DNA from: CAYFNF01 sp964344485 | GTDB taxonomy: Bacteria > Patescibacteriota > Patescibacteriia > UBA9570 > XYC2-FULL-38-9 | DNA length: 64,000 bases | Direction: 5' to 3' | Assembly (NCBI GenBank): GCA_964344485.1 | Contig: CAYFNF010000004.1 | Coordinates: 62,001-126,000, forward strand | Part shown: one piece after another, positions 1 to 8,515 of the stretch | Layout of the letters: each line of letters begins with the position of its first letter | Position numbering within the stretch: position 1 is the first letter of the stretch | The notes under the pieces: model-generated | Seen by the model: only the letters and a program-made list of their open reading frames with translations | Told to the model about the DNA's origin: nothing | Databases searched by the model: none | Program-made: the position numbers and the translations under genes

Positions 1-99
1 TATGTAATTGTTGAATATGATCCCGTAAAACGGGCCCAAAGTCGAAATGGTATGAACAATTTCCTCAACATCTCGCAAGCACCAGTAGATCATCAATAG
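1..99 (+). CDS. 3' end of an unidentified gene (partial)
   Basis: Frame 1 is open from the window edge to a TAG at 97-99 and encodes about 32 residues beginning YVIVEYDPVKRA. The 5' part lies outside the window, so no function can be assigned. A hairpin with a T-run follows at 157-185, as expected for the end of a plus-strand transcript. It could be chance reading, but the composition is protein-like. Confidence 0.4.
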   Translation, partial: YVIVEYDPVKRAQSRNGMNNFLNISQAPVDHQ

Positions 100-156
100 C
101 TATTAATTAGATGTATTCGTAGTCTACCGCTGAAGAAGCCAACAGTCAAGAAATAT

Positions 157-185
157 GAAAAAAGGCTCGGAAAAAGCCTTTTTTA
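157..185. terminator. bidirectional intrinsic terminator
   Basis: AAAAGGCT and AGCCTTTT pair around a short loop, with A-run and T-run on the two sides. It sits between the convergent partial gene and the end of the SAM-HAT gene, so it can serve both strands. Confidence 0.7.
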
Positions 186-207
186 TCAAAGTCGTTTTTT
201 ATTGTTT

Positions 208-1032
208 TTATACCGAGCCGATATATTCAAATTTCGTGCCACTCTCTAAGTTCAGAGTTTTCGCAGCATTGCCACCTTGCAACATCACTTCAACAAAACG
301 CTTTTGGCCCATGCCAGAGCTGCCGATAGTAAATCCGATTTCGTTATCAGGGATATCAGGCAAACGGTTGTAGCACGTAAAGCGGAACTGTTGATGCTTG
401 TCCGTTCGGATAATCACATCGCGGCCAACTTTGAAATTAATCTCTTCAGGTAGCACGTTGGTTTTCAAGTTGCCAAATGAGTCAATCCAGCAGAACGCTT
501 CAGGCATGAGAGGTACTTCATCCCATTTTGTTGTGCGTGGGTAGTCTTCTCCGCCAACAAGTCCAGCCGCAAGGCGAGGTAGATAATCGAAACTGCGGAA
601 TTGCGTATCGATGATTCGTTCTTGCGTTTCTTCATCAACATTCATGTGAGGTACAACGGTTGGAATATCATAGACATCTACGGTTATATTCTTTCCGCGG
701 AGCTTCTGAATCAAGCTGAGACAGAAACCATCAATAGTAGTGAAGATGTTGAGCTTGTCGATTTTAAACCAGCCAAAAGGAGTGCCGTTCGGCCATTTTT
801 TTGCGTCCCCATCTCTGCGTGCAACATTTACCAGCACCACACCAGGCGCACCATCGTATGCATCGATAATATCTACCAAGTTAATCGCCGCTTCGTAGTC
901 TGTCGGCACACCCACAAAGATCAAGTTACTACCAGGAAAGTAGGTAGAAAGGCGCGCTTGCAATCGGCCGCGCGTATTTTCGTCGCGGCAGTCCGAGATG
1001 TATGTTATAGGATCATGAAAGTGTTCATTCAT
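208..1032 (-). CDS. SAM hydroxide adenosyltransferase family protein (DUF62)
   Basis: 274 aa. It resembles the DUF62/SAM-HAT family, which hydrolyses S-adenosylmethionine to adenosine and methionine; the fluorinase and chlorinase enzymes are relatives. The C-terminal half has the typical WIDSFGNLKTNV segment (about residues 185-196) and the GSSGMGQ...GGNAAKTL block near the C-terminus, which in the family form the C-terminal SAM-binding barrel. The N-terminal half has the expected alternating strand pattern. It is the last gene of a minus-strand set nrnA-clpP-this gene, starting 3 nt after clpP, so co-transcription is likely. The family assignment is from motif memory; the physiological role of SAM hydrolysis here is unknown. 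Confidence 0.75.
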   Translation of the reverse strand: MNEHFHDPITYISDCRDENTRGRLQARLSTYFPGSNLIFVGVPTDYEAAINLVDIIDAYDGAPGVVLVNVARRDGDAKKWPNGTPFGWFKIDKLNIFTTIDGFCLSLIQKLRGKNITVDVYDIPTVVPHMNVDEETQERIIDTQFRSFDYLPRLAAGLVGGEDYPRTTKWDEVPLMPEAFCWIDSFGNLKTNVLPEEINFKVGRDVIIRTDKHQQFRFTCYNRLPDIPDNEIGFTIGSSGMGQKRFVEVMLQGGNAAKTLNLESGTKFEYIGSV

Positions 1033-1035
1033 ATG

Positions 1036-1638
1036 CTATTTGATAATTTTGTCGATTAAGCCATACGCTTTGGATTCAGTTGAGGTCATAAAGCGATCAC
1101 GGTCTGTGTCTTTCTCAATTTGTTTCAATGGTTGACCAGTGTGTTTTGCCAAGATTTTATTTAAGCGATCTTTTACATGCAAGATGTGTTCTGCTGCGAT
1201 CTTGATATCTGATGCTTGCCCTTCAGCACCGCCCATGACTTGGTGGATCATGACTTCAGAGTTTGGGAGCGCAAAGCGCTTACCTTTTGTACCAGCAGCT
1301 AACAGTGTTGCACCCATAGAAGCAGCGATACCAACGCAGATCGTTGAGACGTCACATTTAATGTATTGCATGGTGTCGTAGATCGCCATACCAGAAGTGA
1401 CTGAGCCGCCGGGGGAGTTAATATAGAGCTTGATGTCTTTCTCTGCGTCCTGTGACTCTAAAAACAACAACTGAGCGATGATTGTATTAGCGACTGCGTC
1501 ACTTATTGGGGCACCGAGAAAAATAATGCGTTCTTTTAATAAGCGGGAGTAGATATCATACGCACGTTCACCGTGCTGAGATTTTTCGATGACTGTTGGA
1601 ATAAGATAAGAACTCTCAATCTCCTGTTCAGAGTTCAT
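1036..1638 (-). CDS. clpP: ATP-dependent Clp protease proteolytic subunit
   Basis: 200 aa from the preferred ATG at 1638; an ATG at 1656 is in frame, but AAGG lies about 10 nt before 1638. ClpP forms the tetradecameric serine protease barrel that degrades substrates fed by Clp ATPases. Visible signatures are [16 protein letters not shown] near the N-terminus, the INSPGGSV loop, catalytic Ser in GIAASMGA (about 107), His in MIHQVMGG (about 132) and Asp in KDTDRDRF (about 177). Length is normal for the family. It sits between nrnA (25 nt upstream) and the SAM-HAT gene and is probably in one operon with them. No Clp ATPase gene is in the window, and tig, a common neighbour of clpP elsewhere, is 37 kb away. 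Confidence 0.95.
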   Translation of the reverse strand: MNSEQEIESSYLIPTVIEKSQHGERAYDIYSRLLKERIIFLGAPISDAVANTIIAQLLFLESQDAEKDIKLYINSPGGSVTSGMAIYDTMQYIKCDVSTICVGIAASMGATLLAAGTKGKRFALPNSEVMIHQVMGGAEGQASDIKIAAEHILHVKDRLNKILAKHTGQPLKQIEKDTDRDRFMTSTESKAYGLIDKIIK

Positions 1639-1663
1639 TGGGGTATGGCCTTGCATGGAATCG

Positions 1664-2656
1664 TTATGTTAGTGATTGGATTGTGAAGCGGCTGTCCTGC
1701 TGAACCAGCGTTCCTGGGATAGTGAACCCTGCAGCTTTCTTATGACCGCCTCCGCCTAGAAGTGTAGCAAGTTTTGACACATCTATCAACGGGTGTGTGG
1801 TTCGTAAACTGCCTTTAATAACGCCTGGTTCTCGTTCTGAGAGAAGCAAGACTGCTTTGGCGTCTGTCTGCTCGTCAAGGGAGTTCAAATAGTTCGCAAC
1901 TCCTTCCACTGCTTCCTTGTCAGCTTCGCACTCTTGGATATCCTGTTGTGTGATATACGTGACTACTACTCCTGATGGAGAGGGCGTAAGACGTTCGAGT
2001 GCACGTCCCCAGAGCTTCAAAGTAGTATAGCTTCTGTTCTGCAGCGTCTTGTTGGTAATATGTTTCATATTTGCCCCTTTAAGTAAGAGCTTGCTAGCAG
2101 CATCAATAGCAGAAGAAGTGGTTGCCAAGTTGGTGAAACCACCGGTATCAGTAACCAAGCCGGTCATCAAGCACGTAGCCATGTCCTTATTTAATACATC
2201 AATAGAGTGTAGAAGGTCGTGTACAATTTCACACGTAGACGAAGCAGTAGTCACTACCAAATTATGATCACCGTAATGCTCATTGGTTGCATGGTGGTCA
2301 ATATTGATGATCATAAAATCATGGTCGAGCTGGTCGATATAGTCTGCAATGCCGGCGTATCGTAAATCGCCAGCATCCACGACAATGACGAGATCAAAAA
2401 GCACCCGCTCTGGGTGCCAGTGAGATTCGTGTGTTTGGATCTTATTAATGCCTGGCAAAAATCGGTACGTCGGAGACAACTCATCAATACAAAAACAGGT
2501 GTGTGGCTTTTCAATGGTGTCTAAATAATGAGCTAATGCTAAGCACGCGCCAGCTGCGTCTCCGTCAGGTTGTTGGTGCATCACCAACATTACATGGTCG
2601 GACTTGTCTATTTGCTGAAGTATTTTCTTATATATTGTTGCGTATTCTTGGTTCAT
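1664..2656 (-). CDS. nrnA: DHH/DHHA1 phosphoesterase, NrnA-like
   Basis: 330 aa from ATG 2656; an in-frame ATG at 2674 is only 3 nt from the predicted -10 and is less likely. NrnA-type enzymes degrade short oligoribonucleotides and can dephosphorylate pAp. The N-terminal DHH domain shows [18 protein letters not shown] and [14 protein letters not shown], which supply the metal-binding His and Asp residues. The C-terminal DHHA1 domain ends with [11 protein letters not shown]. In many bacteria this gene follows infB and rbfA. Here the order on the minus strand is also infB, rbfA, nrnA, but two GC-rich plus-strand genes lie between rbfA and nrnA. Its own promoter lies at 2678-2706. Confidence 0.9.
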   Translation of the reverse strand: MNQEYATIYKKILQQIDKSDHVMLVMHQQPDGDAAGACLALAHYLDTIEKPHTCFCIDELSPTYRFLPGINKIQTHESHWHPERVLFDLVIVVDAGDLRYAGIADYIDQLDHDFMIINIDHHATNEHYGDHNLVVTTASSTCEIVHDLLHSIDVLNKDMATCLMTGLVTDTGGFTNLATTSSAIDAASKLLLKGANMKHITNKTLQNRSYTTLKLWGRALERLTPSPSGVVVTYITQQDIQECEADKEAVEGVANYLNSLDEQTDAKAVLLLSEREPGVIKGSLRTTHPLIDVSKLATLLGGGGHKKAAGFTIPGTLVQQDSRFTIQSLT

Positions 2657-2677
2657 ATCTTCTTTAGGGAACATATT

Positions 2678-2706
2678 ACACTACAACTCCATAGCAAAAC
2701 TGTCAA
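2678..2706 (-). promoter_or_regulatory. promoter of nrnA-clpP-SAM-HAT
   Basis: On the minus strand a consensus TTGACA (2701-2706) is followed after 17 nt by TAGTGT (2678-2683). Transcription would start near 2671, giving about 15 nt of leader before ATG 2656. Confidence 0.6.
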
Positions 2707-2799
2707 GGGTTTTTAGGAAAAAGTGCTCATATAGTATATTACGTTTTTTCAATAAATAGAATGGTGGTATGTATGCGCAGAAGTGCTCGGTTTATCCAC

Positions 2800-2884
2800 T
2801 TGACAGTAGAGAAAAAAACCGTGTAACATGCGGGTCTGCACTTACGAAGGGGGGCGGAGGAGCCCCCGGAAGGGAGAGGGACCC
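2800..2884 (+). promoter_or_regulatory. promoter and structured leader of GC-rich gene 1
   Basis: TTGACA (2800-2805) and TAACAT (2824-2829) make a sigma-70-like promoter with start near 2836. The leader contains a perfect hairpin at 2850-2867: GGGGGC, loop GGAGGA, GCCCCC. An outer GGGTC (2832-2836) can pair with GACCC (2880-2884), just before the ATG, enclosing the SD (AAGGGAG). An SD-like sequence is thus displayed in a loop while the real SD lies in the enclosed region. Confidence 0.6.
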
Positions 2885-3610
2885 ATGGGTCTCCAAACTG
2901 GTATCGTGGAAGTCAAGGTCGGGAACCCGGGCAACGTGGTCACGACCGAGGTCGGTGACAACATCGTGCTGTCCATCGACGGCTTCGAGGACTGCCCGCT
3001 GGCCGTGCTGGTCGGCAGCGTCGTGATCCCGCGGGCCGCGATCCTGAGCTACGCGTCCTGGGCCTCGATGGGCCTGACCGTGGACGAGTTCGGCGTGCCC
3101 GAGCATCTGGACGCGGACACGTTCGACCCGGACACGCACCAGATCGCGGTGCTCACGCCCGTGCTCCAGGATCCGGACACGTTCATCCCGCTGGACCTGC
3201 TCGAGCAGCTCGACACCGTGCCGCTCGGCCCCGGGCTGGACGGTCCGATCGGGTGCGCGCTCGCCCCGTTCGTGGCCCAGTCGGTCACGCGCAACGACAG
3301 CACCACGTTCGCCGTCCAGGACGCGACCGACGGCATCAAGAACACCGGACGGGTGCTGTACCGAGGCGAGGACCCCATCGGTGTGCTCCGCGACGGCGGT
3401 GACCACACGATGCACGTCGGCCTGATCCGGATGTACTCGGCGTACGAGCTGGGCCTGGTGGACGAGCCGCAGGGCGAGGACACCGTGCACCTGCCGCTGG
3501 TCGAGACCGTGATCCCGGTGGAGGGCAAGGGCATCCCGCTGGCCGCGCTCGCGCGCACCGACGCCACGATCATCGGGATCGAGGGCCTGCCCAAGAAGCG
3601 CGTGGGCTAG
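2885..3610 (+). CDS. GC-rich ORFan protein 1 (241 aa)
   Basis: I do not recognise this protein. The ATG at 2885 (MGLQTGIVEVKVG) is chosen over 2828 because the latter overlaps the predicted -10 and because AAGGGAG lies 8-14 nt upstream of 2885. It is acidic, rich in Asp, Val, Leu and Gly, has no signal peptide or membrane segment, and looks like a mixed alpha/beta soluble protein. Codons end mostly in G or C, unlike nrnA and rbfA on either side. It lies on the opposite strand between these two genes and is followed by a terminator at 3651-3672. Long antisense frames here are by-products of the GC-rich codon pattern. It may be an acquired or specially expressed gene; function is unknown. Confidence 0.8.
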   Translation: MGLQTGIVEVKVGNPGNVVTTEVGDNIVLSIDGFEDCPLAVLVGSVVIPRAAILSYASWASMGLTVDEFGVPEHLDADTFDPDTHQIAVLTPVLQDPDTFIPLDLLEQLDTVPLGPGLDGPIGCALAPFVAQSVTRNDSTTFAVQDATDGIKNTGRVLYRGEDPIGVLRDGGDHTMHVGLIRMYSAYELGLVDEPQGEDTVHLPLVETVIPVEGKGIPLAALARTDATIIGIEGLPKKRVG

Positions 3611-3650
3611 CCACGACCTGATCTGACGCCACACGGCGTCGTGCAGACAG

Positions 3651-3672
3651 GAAGAGTAATCTTCTTTTTTTT
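3651..3672 (+). terminator. intrinsic terminator of GC-rich gene 1
   Basis: GAAGA-GTAA-TCTTC followed by eight T. A second hairpin, GACGCC-ACAC-GGCGTC, precedes it at about 3625-3640. Confidence 0.7.
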
Positions 3673-3700
3673 ATTCTCAAAAAAAGTAAAAAACATGGCT

Positions 3701-3710
3701 NNNNNNNNNN
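3701..3710. other. assembly gap (10 N)
   Basis: Ten N residues lie in the spacer between GC-rich genes 1 and 2. The size is probably a placeholder, so the true distance and even the adjacency of the flanking pieces are not proven by this sequence. Confidence 0.98.
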
Positions 3711-3755
3711 ACTTTTTTCAATATTTACCCTATACTGTGCGGTCCTCTCGAGGAC
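3708..3755 (+). promoter_or_regulatory. promoter and 5'-terminal hairpin of GC-rich gene 2
   Basis: TATACT (3731-3736) is a good -10. Seventeen nt upstream the sequence reads NNNACT, compatible with TTGACT cut by the gap. The predicted start near 3743 coincides with a perfect hairpin GTCCT-CTCG-AGGAC at 3742-3755. Confidence 0.5.
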
Positions 3756-3816
3756 AGTCTTTTCTGTAGCGTCACGTGCCAACAACGGCTAGAGTTCACC
3801 AGATGAAAGGATAGAG

Positions 3817-4671
3817 GTGACAAACGTGAGTAGAAAGCTGAGGATTGACATCACCGGTTCGGACTGCCCGCTGACCACGGTCGCACAGGTCCTGGCGCAA
3901 GACGTCGGCCTGCAGGCGCCCGCAGTGTGGGAGTCCATCGTGCACGCCGAATTGCTCCGGAGCAGGGGCAGCCGCGTCTACAACGCGCTGCGCCTGTTCC
4001 ACAACCCGGACCTGGGCAGGATCGTGGGCTGCGTCACGCGCGCCCGCAGAATCCGGCGCAACATGGACGGCCGTACGGTCATGATGCAGGTCGCGTTCCG
4101 CGGCACCATCGACCGCATGGTCGAGGTCGTACGCGACCCCGGGCAGGGGTGCGAGCTGCACACCGGCCTGGTCGCCGAGGTCACGGAGCACACCTTCGAG
4201 CGCTGCGTCCTGGCCGAGCACGCCAGGCAGCTGATCATGCTGTGCGAACTGGGACCGGCCGACGTGGCCAAGGGCCAGCTCGAGCGAACGGTCGCGCAGC
4301 TGATCGAGCGCGCCGCCTTGCTCACGCAGAGCATGAGCAACAGCGAGCTCGGCTGGATCGTGGGCTGCGTGGACGGCATGCGGTACAACCGCCAGCTCCG
4401 GATGCACCCGGCGCGCATGCAGGAGCATCGCGGCACCGAACCCGACCACATCGCGCCCGACGACTACCTGCGCGGTGAGCTCACCGGTCGGCAGGTGCTG
4501 ATCCAGGTCGCGAACGTGGGACTGGCCTGCGAGGCCGTGAACATCCTGCGCGACAAGCGGCCATGCCCCCGACACGGCAACGTCGAGAGCAACGCGCTGC
4601 GCGGACGCGGCAGACGCAGTGGACGTCGCAGGCGTGGCGGAAGCCGTCGCGGAGGGCGACTCAACCGGTAG
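3817..4671 (+). CDS. GC-rich ORFan protein 2 with internal duplication and Arg-rich tail (284 aa)
   Basis: Unrecognised. The GTG at 3817 follows AAAGG by 6 nt; GTG 3826 is an alternative start. Two internal segments resemble each other: about residues 63-107 (NPDLGRIVGCV ... VEVVRD) and 175-246 (NSELGWIVGCV ... VNILRD), suggesting a duplicated domain. The last 35 residues are a basic tail (RGRGRRSGRRRRGG and similar) that could bind nucleic acid. No signal peptide or transmembrane segment is seen. Codons are G/C-ending, unlike the neighbouring rbfA. It lies antiparallel to rbfA-infB and shares the two-sided terminator at 4686-4715. A nucleic-acid-binding role is only an inference from the tail. 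Confidence 0.8.
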   Translation: MTNVSRKLRIDITGSDCPLTTVAQVLAQDVGLQAPAVWESIVHAELLRSRGSRVYNALRLFHNPDLGRIVGCVTRARRIRRNMDGRTVMMQVAFRGTIDRMVEVVRDPGQGCELHTGLVAEVTEHTFERCVLAEHARQLIMLCELGPADVAKGQLERTVAQLIERAALLTQSMSNSELGWIVGCVDGMRYNRQLRMHPARMQEHRGTEPDHIAPDDYLRGELTGRQVLIQVANVGLACEAVNILRDKRPCPRHGNVESNALRGRGRRSGRRRRGGSRRGGRLNR

Positions 4672-4685
4672 GGAGCCAATGACAC

Positions 4686-4715
4686 GGCTCTGTTTTTTTA
4701 TATTAAAAAACAGCC
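4686..4715. terminator. bidirectional terminator between GC-rich gene 2 and rbfA
   Basis: CTGTTTTTT and AAAAAACAG pair, flanked by GGCT and AGCC, giving a symmetric hairpin with T-runs on both strands at a convergent junction. Confidence 0.7.
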
Positions 4716-4733
4716 CTGGAGCAGAGCTGGCAT

Positions 4734-5069
4734 TTACTCAATAGAATCCAATGTATCACGAATATGCTGCGCCTTGATCTCTGCTTGGTCAAAAGAAAAA
4801 TGCAGCCGCGGGGTGAATTTCAGTTTCACGCGCTCTCCCAGCTCCTTCTGTATATGCCCATGCGTGCCCTGCAAAAACTGAATAGTAGAGGAGCGTTTTC
4901 CATCAGGCAGCACAGTGATATATACAGTTGCATGCTTTAAATCACGCGTGGTATCAACGTGTGTAATAGTCACAAAAACATCAAGCGGGAGGTCAATCTC
5001 CCGCGAAATAATCTCACTAATTGTTTCGCGAAGCATTTCGTTCACTTTACGCATCCGCTCTCCCGCCAT
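4734..5069 (-). CDS. rbfA: ribosome-binding factor A
   Basis: 111 aa, usual length. RbfA is a KH-fold protein that assists maturation of the 30S subunit. The N-terminal helix RMRKVNEMLRETISEII, the strand ITHVDTTRDLKHATVYITV and the C-terminal PRLHFSFDQ are typical. It starts 6 nt after infB and is co-transcribed with it. GGAG lies about 9 nt before the start, so this downstream operon gene keeps a weak SD. The expected next gene, nrnA, is displaced by two GC-rich genes. Confidence 0.95.
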   Translation of the reverse strand: MAGERMRKVNEMLRETISEIISREIDLPLDVFVTITHVDTTRDLKHATVYITVLPDGKRSSTIQFLQGTHGHIQKELGERVKLKFTPRLHFSFDQAEIKAQHIRDTLDSIE

Positions 5070-5075
5070 AGCACG

Positions 5076-7064
5076 TTACTCCAACGATCTTTTTACTTCC
5101 GTTGCTTCGTGCGCTTCTATAATATCCCCTTCAATAATATCAACATCTCCTTCTACGCGTAACCCGCACTCAGTGCCTTTACCAGCCTCTGCAACGTTTT
5201 TCTTCTCTTTTTGCAGCTGTGCAATCAAGCCTTCTCCAATCATCTTTCCTTTGCGCACAATTTTTACCGGCGCTTTATTCTTCAGCGTTCCATCTTCTAC
5301 ACGGCCACCAAGTATCACACTCTTCTGTCCTTTCTTAAATACCGCAAGCACCTTTAATGATCCGGTCTTTTCATAAACTGTTTCAGCCTCTAGCAACTCC
5401 CCGAGTTGTTCTTTTACAAAATCTATCAACTGATAGATGATATCAAACGTCTCTACAGGGACATTCTCGTCTTTTGCATACTTTTCTGCGCCTGGAGTCA
5501 TGCCTGCATGAAATCCAAGTACATACGCATGTGACGCTTGCGCTAGCTGCACGTCGTTCTCTGTAATATTCCCCAAACCTTTTTGTACAATTTCTACACT
5601 CACCTCTTTGTGCTTGATGCCATGCAATGACTGCACAATCGCTTCCAACGATCCAAGCTTGTCTGCGCGCAACACAATATTCAAGCTGTTCTTCTCTTCC
5701 TCTTCCTCATCTTCTTTCTTCTTCTTTTTCTTTGCATTCAAGAACGCAAATGAATCATACGCTTTTACGTTTTGCTTCAATACTTTCTTATCTTTCACTA
5801 CTTGTAGGATATCTCCAACTACCGGCGCTTTCTTCAAGCCCAACACCTGAGCAGGAGCAGAAGGACCAGCTTCTTTCAGTGTGTTCCCTTGCCAGTCTTT
5901 TAATGATCGAATACGACCTGGAATATTTCCGATCTGAACAATGTCACCGATACGCAGTGTGCCGTTCTGAACTAAAATCGTTGCCACGGGTCCCATGTGT
6001 TTGTCGACGTGGGACTCAATAATTGAGCCCACAGTGTTTCCGTCCGGATTCGCAGTGATAGTCTCTTGCTCCATATCTGCAACTAATAGAATTGTGTCTA
6101 ATAGATCATCAATGTTCTCACCTTGCTTTGCACTAATTGGTACACAAATGGTTTTTCCGCCGTAATCTTCAGGGTTTAAGTTCAGCTCCGAAAGCTCTTT
6201 CTTCACTCGTTCTATGTCTGCGTCCGGTTTATCAATTTTATTAATCGCAACAACAAACGGAATCTCTGCTTCTTCTATAATATGAATAGCTTCAACTGTT
6301 TGTGGTTTGATACCGTCATCAGCCGCAATAACGAGAATGGCAATATCAGCAACACGCGCACCACGAGAACGCATGGTTGTGAACGCTTCATGGCCAGGGG
6401 TGTCAATAAATGTAACAGTTTTCCCTTTCTTTTCTACTTGATACGCGCCAATGTGTTGAGTAATACCACCAGACTCTTCATCCACTACATTCGTCGCACG
6501 AACTGCATCCAGCAACTTGGTCTTTCCATGATCCACATGACCCATCACTACCACCACTGGGGGGCGGGGCTTTAATTCATTCTTTTTTTCTGACTCTAAC
6601 GTCTTTGCTACTAGTGCAGAACGCTCTTCTGGATCGTCGATTTCTGCGCCTTCCAATGAAAGCTCGGGCGTAAACCCGAGGTCTTCTGCGATGATCGCTG
6701 CGGTTTCATAATCCAGCGTTTCATTGATAGTTGCCATAATACCGTTCTGCATCAAGATCGCAATCATGTCAGCAGGGCGCTTCTCAAGCTGTTCCGCAAA
6801 ATCTTTTACAGAGATTTTATCCGGAAGCTTGATAGCTTCGCCACCACTTTTCTTTTGTTCAACCTCTTCTACTTCTTCTGTAGCAAAGATGCTTTTCTTG
6901 CTCTCTTTCTTCCGCTTTTCTTTGATTGCGCTGATGATCTTGACTGCTTGTGAGTCATCAATTTTAATTGCACGTTCTCCAATATCAAATCCGAGCTCAT
7001 GCACAGTTGCAAAGAACTCATCCTTGGTCATCTTTAGTTCGCGGTACATTTCTGTAACATTCAT
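5076..7064 (-). CDS. infB: translation initiation factor IF-2
   Basis: 662 aa, a short form without the long N-terminal region of enterobacterial IF-2. IF-2 is the GTPase that places initiator tRNA on the ribosome. Two N-terminal IF2_N-type segments (about residues 1-45 and 78-130) precede the G domain: G1 [11 protein letters not shown] (from about 175), switch region [12 protein letters not shown]3 DTPGHEAF (from about 221), G4 NKID and G5 SAK. A Lys/Glu-rich insertion ([13 protein letters not shown]) interrupts the region after the EF-Tu-like domain. The ATG lies 9 nt after the predicted -10, so the mRNA is probably nearly leaderless. nusA, usually upstream, is at 35303. Confidence 0.97.
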   Translation of the reverse strand: MNVTEMYRELKMTKDEFFATVHELGFDIGERAIKIDDSQAVKIISAIKEKRKKESKKSIFATEEVEEVEQKKSGGEAIKLPDKISVKDFAEQLEKRPADMIAILMQNGIMATINETLDYETAAIIAEDLGFTPELSLEGAEIDDPEERSALVAKTLESEKKNELKPRPPVVVVMGHVDHGKTKLLDAVRATNVVDEESGGITQHIGAYQVEKKGKTVTFIDTPGHEAFTTMRSRGARVADIAILVIAADDGIKPQTVEAIHIIEEAEIPFVVAINKIDKPDADIERVKKELSELNLNPEDYGGKTICVPISAKQGENIDDLLDTILLVADMEQETITANPDGNTVGSIIESHVDKHMGPVATILVQNGTLRIGDIVQIGNIPGRIRSLKDWQGNTLKEAGPSAPAQVLGLKKAPVVGDILQVVKDKKVLKQNVKAYDSFAFLNAKKKKKKEDEEEEEKNSLNIVLRADKLGSLEAIVQSLHGIKHKEVSVEIVQKGLGNITENDVQLAQASHAYVLGFHAGMTPGAEKYAKDENVPVETFDIIYQLIDFVKEQLGELLEAETVYEKTGSLKVLAVFKKGQKSVILGGRVEDGTLKNKAPVKIVRKGKMIGEGLIAQLQKEKKNVAEAGKGTECGLRVEGDVDIIEGDIIEAHEATEVKRSLE

Positions 7065-7073
7065 AGCGTGCTG

Positions 7074-7102
7074 AGAATATAATGTTTTCGTGCTTTTGTC
7101 AA
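7074..7102 (-). promoter_or_regulatory. promoter of infB-rbfA (leaderless)
   Basis: On the minus strand TTGACA (7097-7102) and TATTCT (7074-7079) are separated by 17 nt. Transcription should begin near 7067, only a few nt before ATG 7064. Confidence 0.7.
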
Positions 7103-7115
7103 TGCGTTCATATAT

Positions 7116-7143
7116 AAAAACCGCCCGGACAATGCCAGGCGGT
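7116..7143 (-). terminator. intrinsic terminator region between the Lys-rich protein gene and infB
   Basis: ACCGCC and GGCGGT pair with a 12-nt loop; on the minus strand the stem is followed by TTTTT. It ends the transcript of the gene at 7158-8408. Confidence 0.75.
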
Positions 7144-7157
7144 CGTGTAACGGAACG

Positions 7158-8408
7158 CTACTTTTTCTTCTTCTTGGTTTTGAACTTGATCATCTTGCTC
7201 CACTCCCCGCACACTCCGTCTTCACATGCAGTCAGCTGTACTGCATATTTTTTTCCGCGTTCAAGATACTTGCTTCCAAGACGTAACCCAGCTTTCTTCT
7301 TCACATTCTTAAAGATCTTGATCTTTTTAAACTTCTTGGTTTTTTTATTGTACTTCAACAGCTTCACACGGTACTTCGTGCCCGCAGAATACTCCTTTAC
7401 TGCTTTCTTGAACTTGATAATAACTGGCCACTTTTTCTTATTTACCTTCTTTACCTTCTTTTTCTTTATCTTATCTAGTTGACCTGGACTTGTTTCCGCG
7501 GCAACTAGCGTGAAACTTTCTGAAGCGATAGTATCCACTCCTGGAGCAAGAGTAATGGATGTCATGACAAAGAGCCAATCACCTGCAAAAGGATTCTTTA
7601 CATTAGTTAATGTAAAAGGAATATCCGCACCAGGTTTGAGCTCTTGCCCAAGCGTAATTTTCCCTACAGCAGATGCGTCACCAACTGCTTCGAGTGTTGC
7701 AGTGAAATCTGCTACAAGCTCTGCTTCAGACAAGACAGCAGTTGACTCACCAGGAGCGATCTGTTGTCCTCCCCAGAAGAAGTAGATCTCTTCTCCAGAA
7801 GACAGCGTTGCGTTTTCTTTTACTTGAAATGTCACGTCGTACGTTGTTGCTGCTCCTGCAAGATCAGACTCCGGCGCTGCAGTAACCGCAGAGATATTAT
7901 TCACTTCTGCTGCTGGCTGACCGATAGTGAATTTAAATGGAGTAAACGCAGCATTGCCAAGACCTTGGGTGGTAATGACACAGTTATAATTTCCTTCAGT
8001 TGCTGGGTTTGTTATTCCGGAAAGGTCAAACTCGTGTGACCCAGCCCCAACACCAGTTGGAAAGCTAATCTGAAAATTAGAATTTCCATTTGAAATGTCG
8101 GAATATACTGCATCCGGAGAGAGAGTTTTAAGCGTGAGCGTCGCAGAGGACAAGTCGAACGCTGTCGTTGCCTGGTGGTCGCTATCTAGCAAAGCAACTT
8201 GAATATTGCTGCCTGCTTTGAGTTTATTTTCTAAGGTTACAGCAAATGAATAGGTCGCTTCAACACTAGGCATAGGGTCGCTTAGCTCTAATGTGAAAGC
8301 GCTGATGTTTTCATCTGGCGCTGGTGGTCCTGCCAATACAGGACTCACGACCAGGAGCGCACAGCATCCAAGAATGGACGCGATGCACCAGTGACGAAGT
8401 TTCTTCAT
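7158..8408 (-). CDS. secreted protein with C-terminal Lys-rich fibronectin-III-like domain
   Basis: 416 aa. A signal peptide is clear at residues 1-26 (hydrophobic core, cleavage near VLAGPP). The middle consists of two Ser/Thr-rich beta-sandwich-like repeats of about 130 residues. The last 110 residues are extraordinarily Lys-rich yet keep a fibronectin-III-like pattern (KYRVKLLKYN, KYAVQLTACEDG, EWSKMIKFKT). The same kind of domain ends the secreted protein at 56332-57654. The basic C-terminus could bind the acidic cell surface, a host surface or DNA; this is inference. It stands alone with its own terminator. Confidence 0.75.
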   Translation of the reverse strand: MKKLRHWCIASILGCCALLVVSPVLAGPPAPDENISAFTLELSDPMPSVEATYSFAVTLENKLKAGSNIQVALLDSDHQATTAFDLSSATLTLKTLSPDAVYSDISNGNSNFQISFPTGVGAGSHEFDLSGITNPATEGNYNCVITTQGLGNAAFTPFKFTIGQPAAEVNNISAVTAAPESDLAGAATTYDVTFQVKENATLSSGEEIYFFWGGQQIAPGESTAVLSEAELVADFTATLEAVGDASAVGKITLGQELKPGADIPFTLTNVKNPFAGDWLFVMTSITLAPGVDTIASESFTLVAAETSPGQLDKIKKKKVKKVNKKKWPVIIKFKKAVKEYSAGTKYRVKLLKYNKKTKKFKKIKIFKNVKKKAGLRLGSKYLERGKKYAVQLTACEDGVCGEWSKMIKFKTKKKKK

Positions 8409-8476
8409 AGTTGTTTTTTATTATATATAAAATGACAATAGGCATTGTATCATTTTTTCTCTCTTTTTTCAAGACT

Positions 8477-8500
8477 AAAAAAAAGCGGCTCGCCGCCGCT
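8477..8500 (-). terminator. intrinsic terminator of the lipid-kinase-like gene
   Basis: AGCGGC-TCGCC-GCCGCT; on the minus strand the stem is followed by a run of eight T. Confidence 0.8.
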
Positions 8501-8515
8501 CCCAGGAAAAAAATT

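Noticed and set aside
2792..3634. 280-codon open frame on the minus strand
   Set aside because: Antisense shadow of GC-rich gene 1; its His/Arg/Val-rich, repetitive composition is typical of the opposite strand of G/C-ending codons, and it has no start signals.
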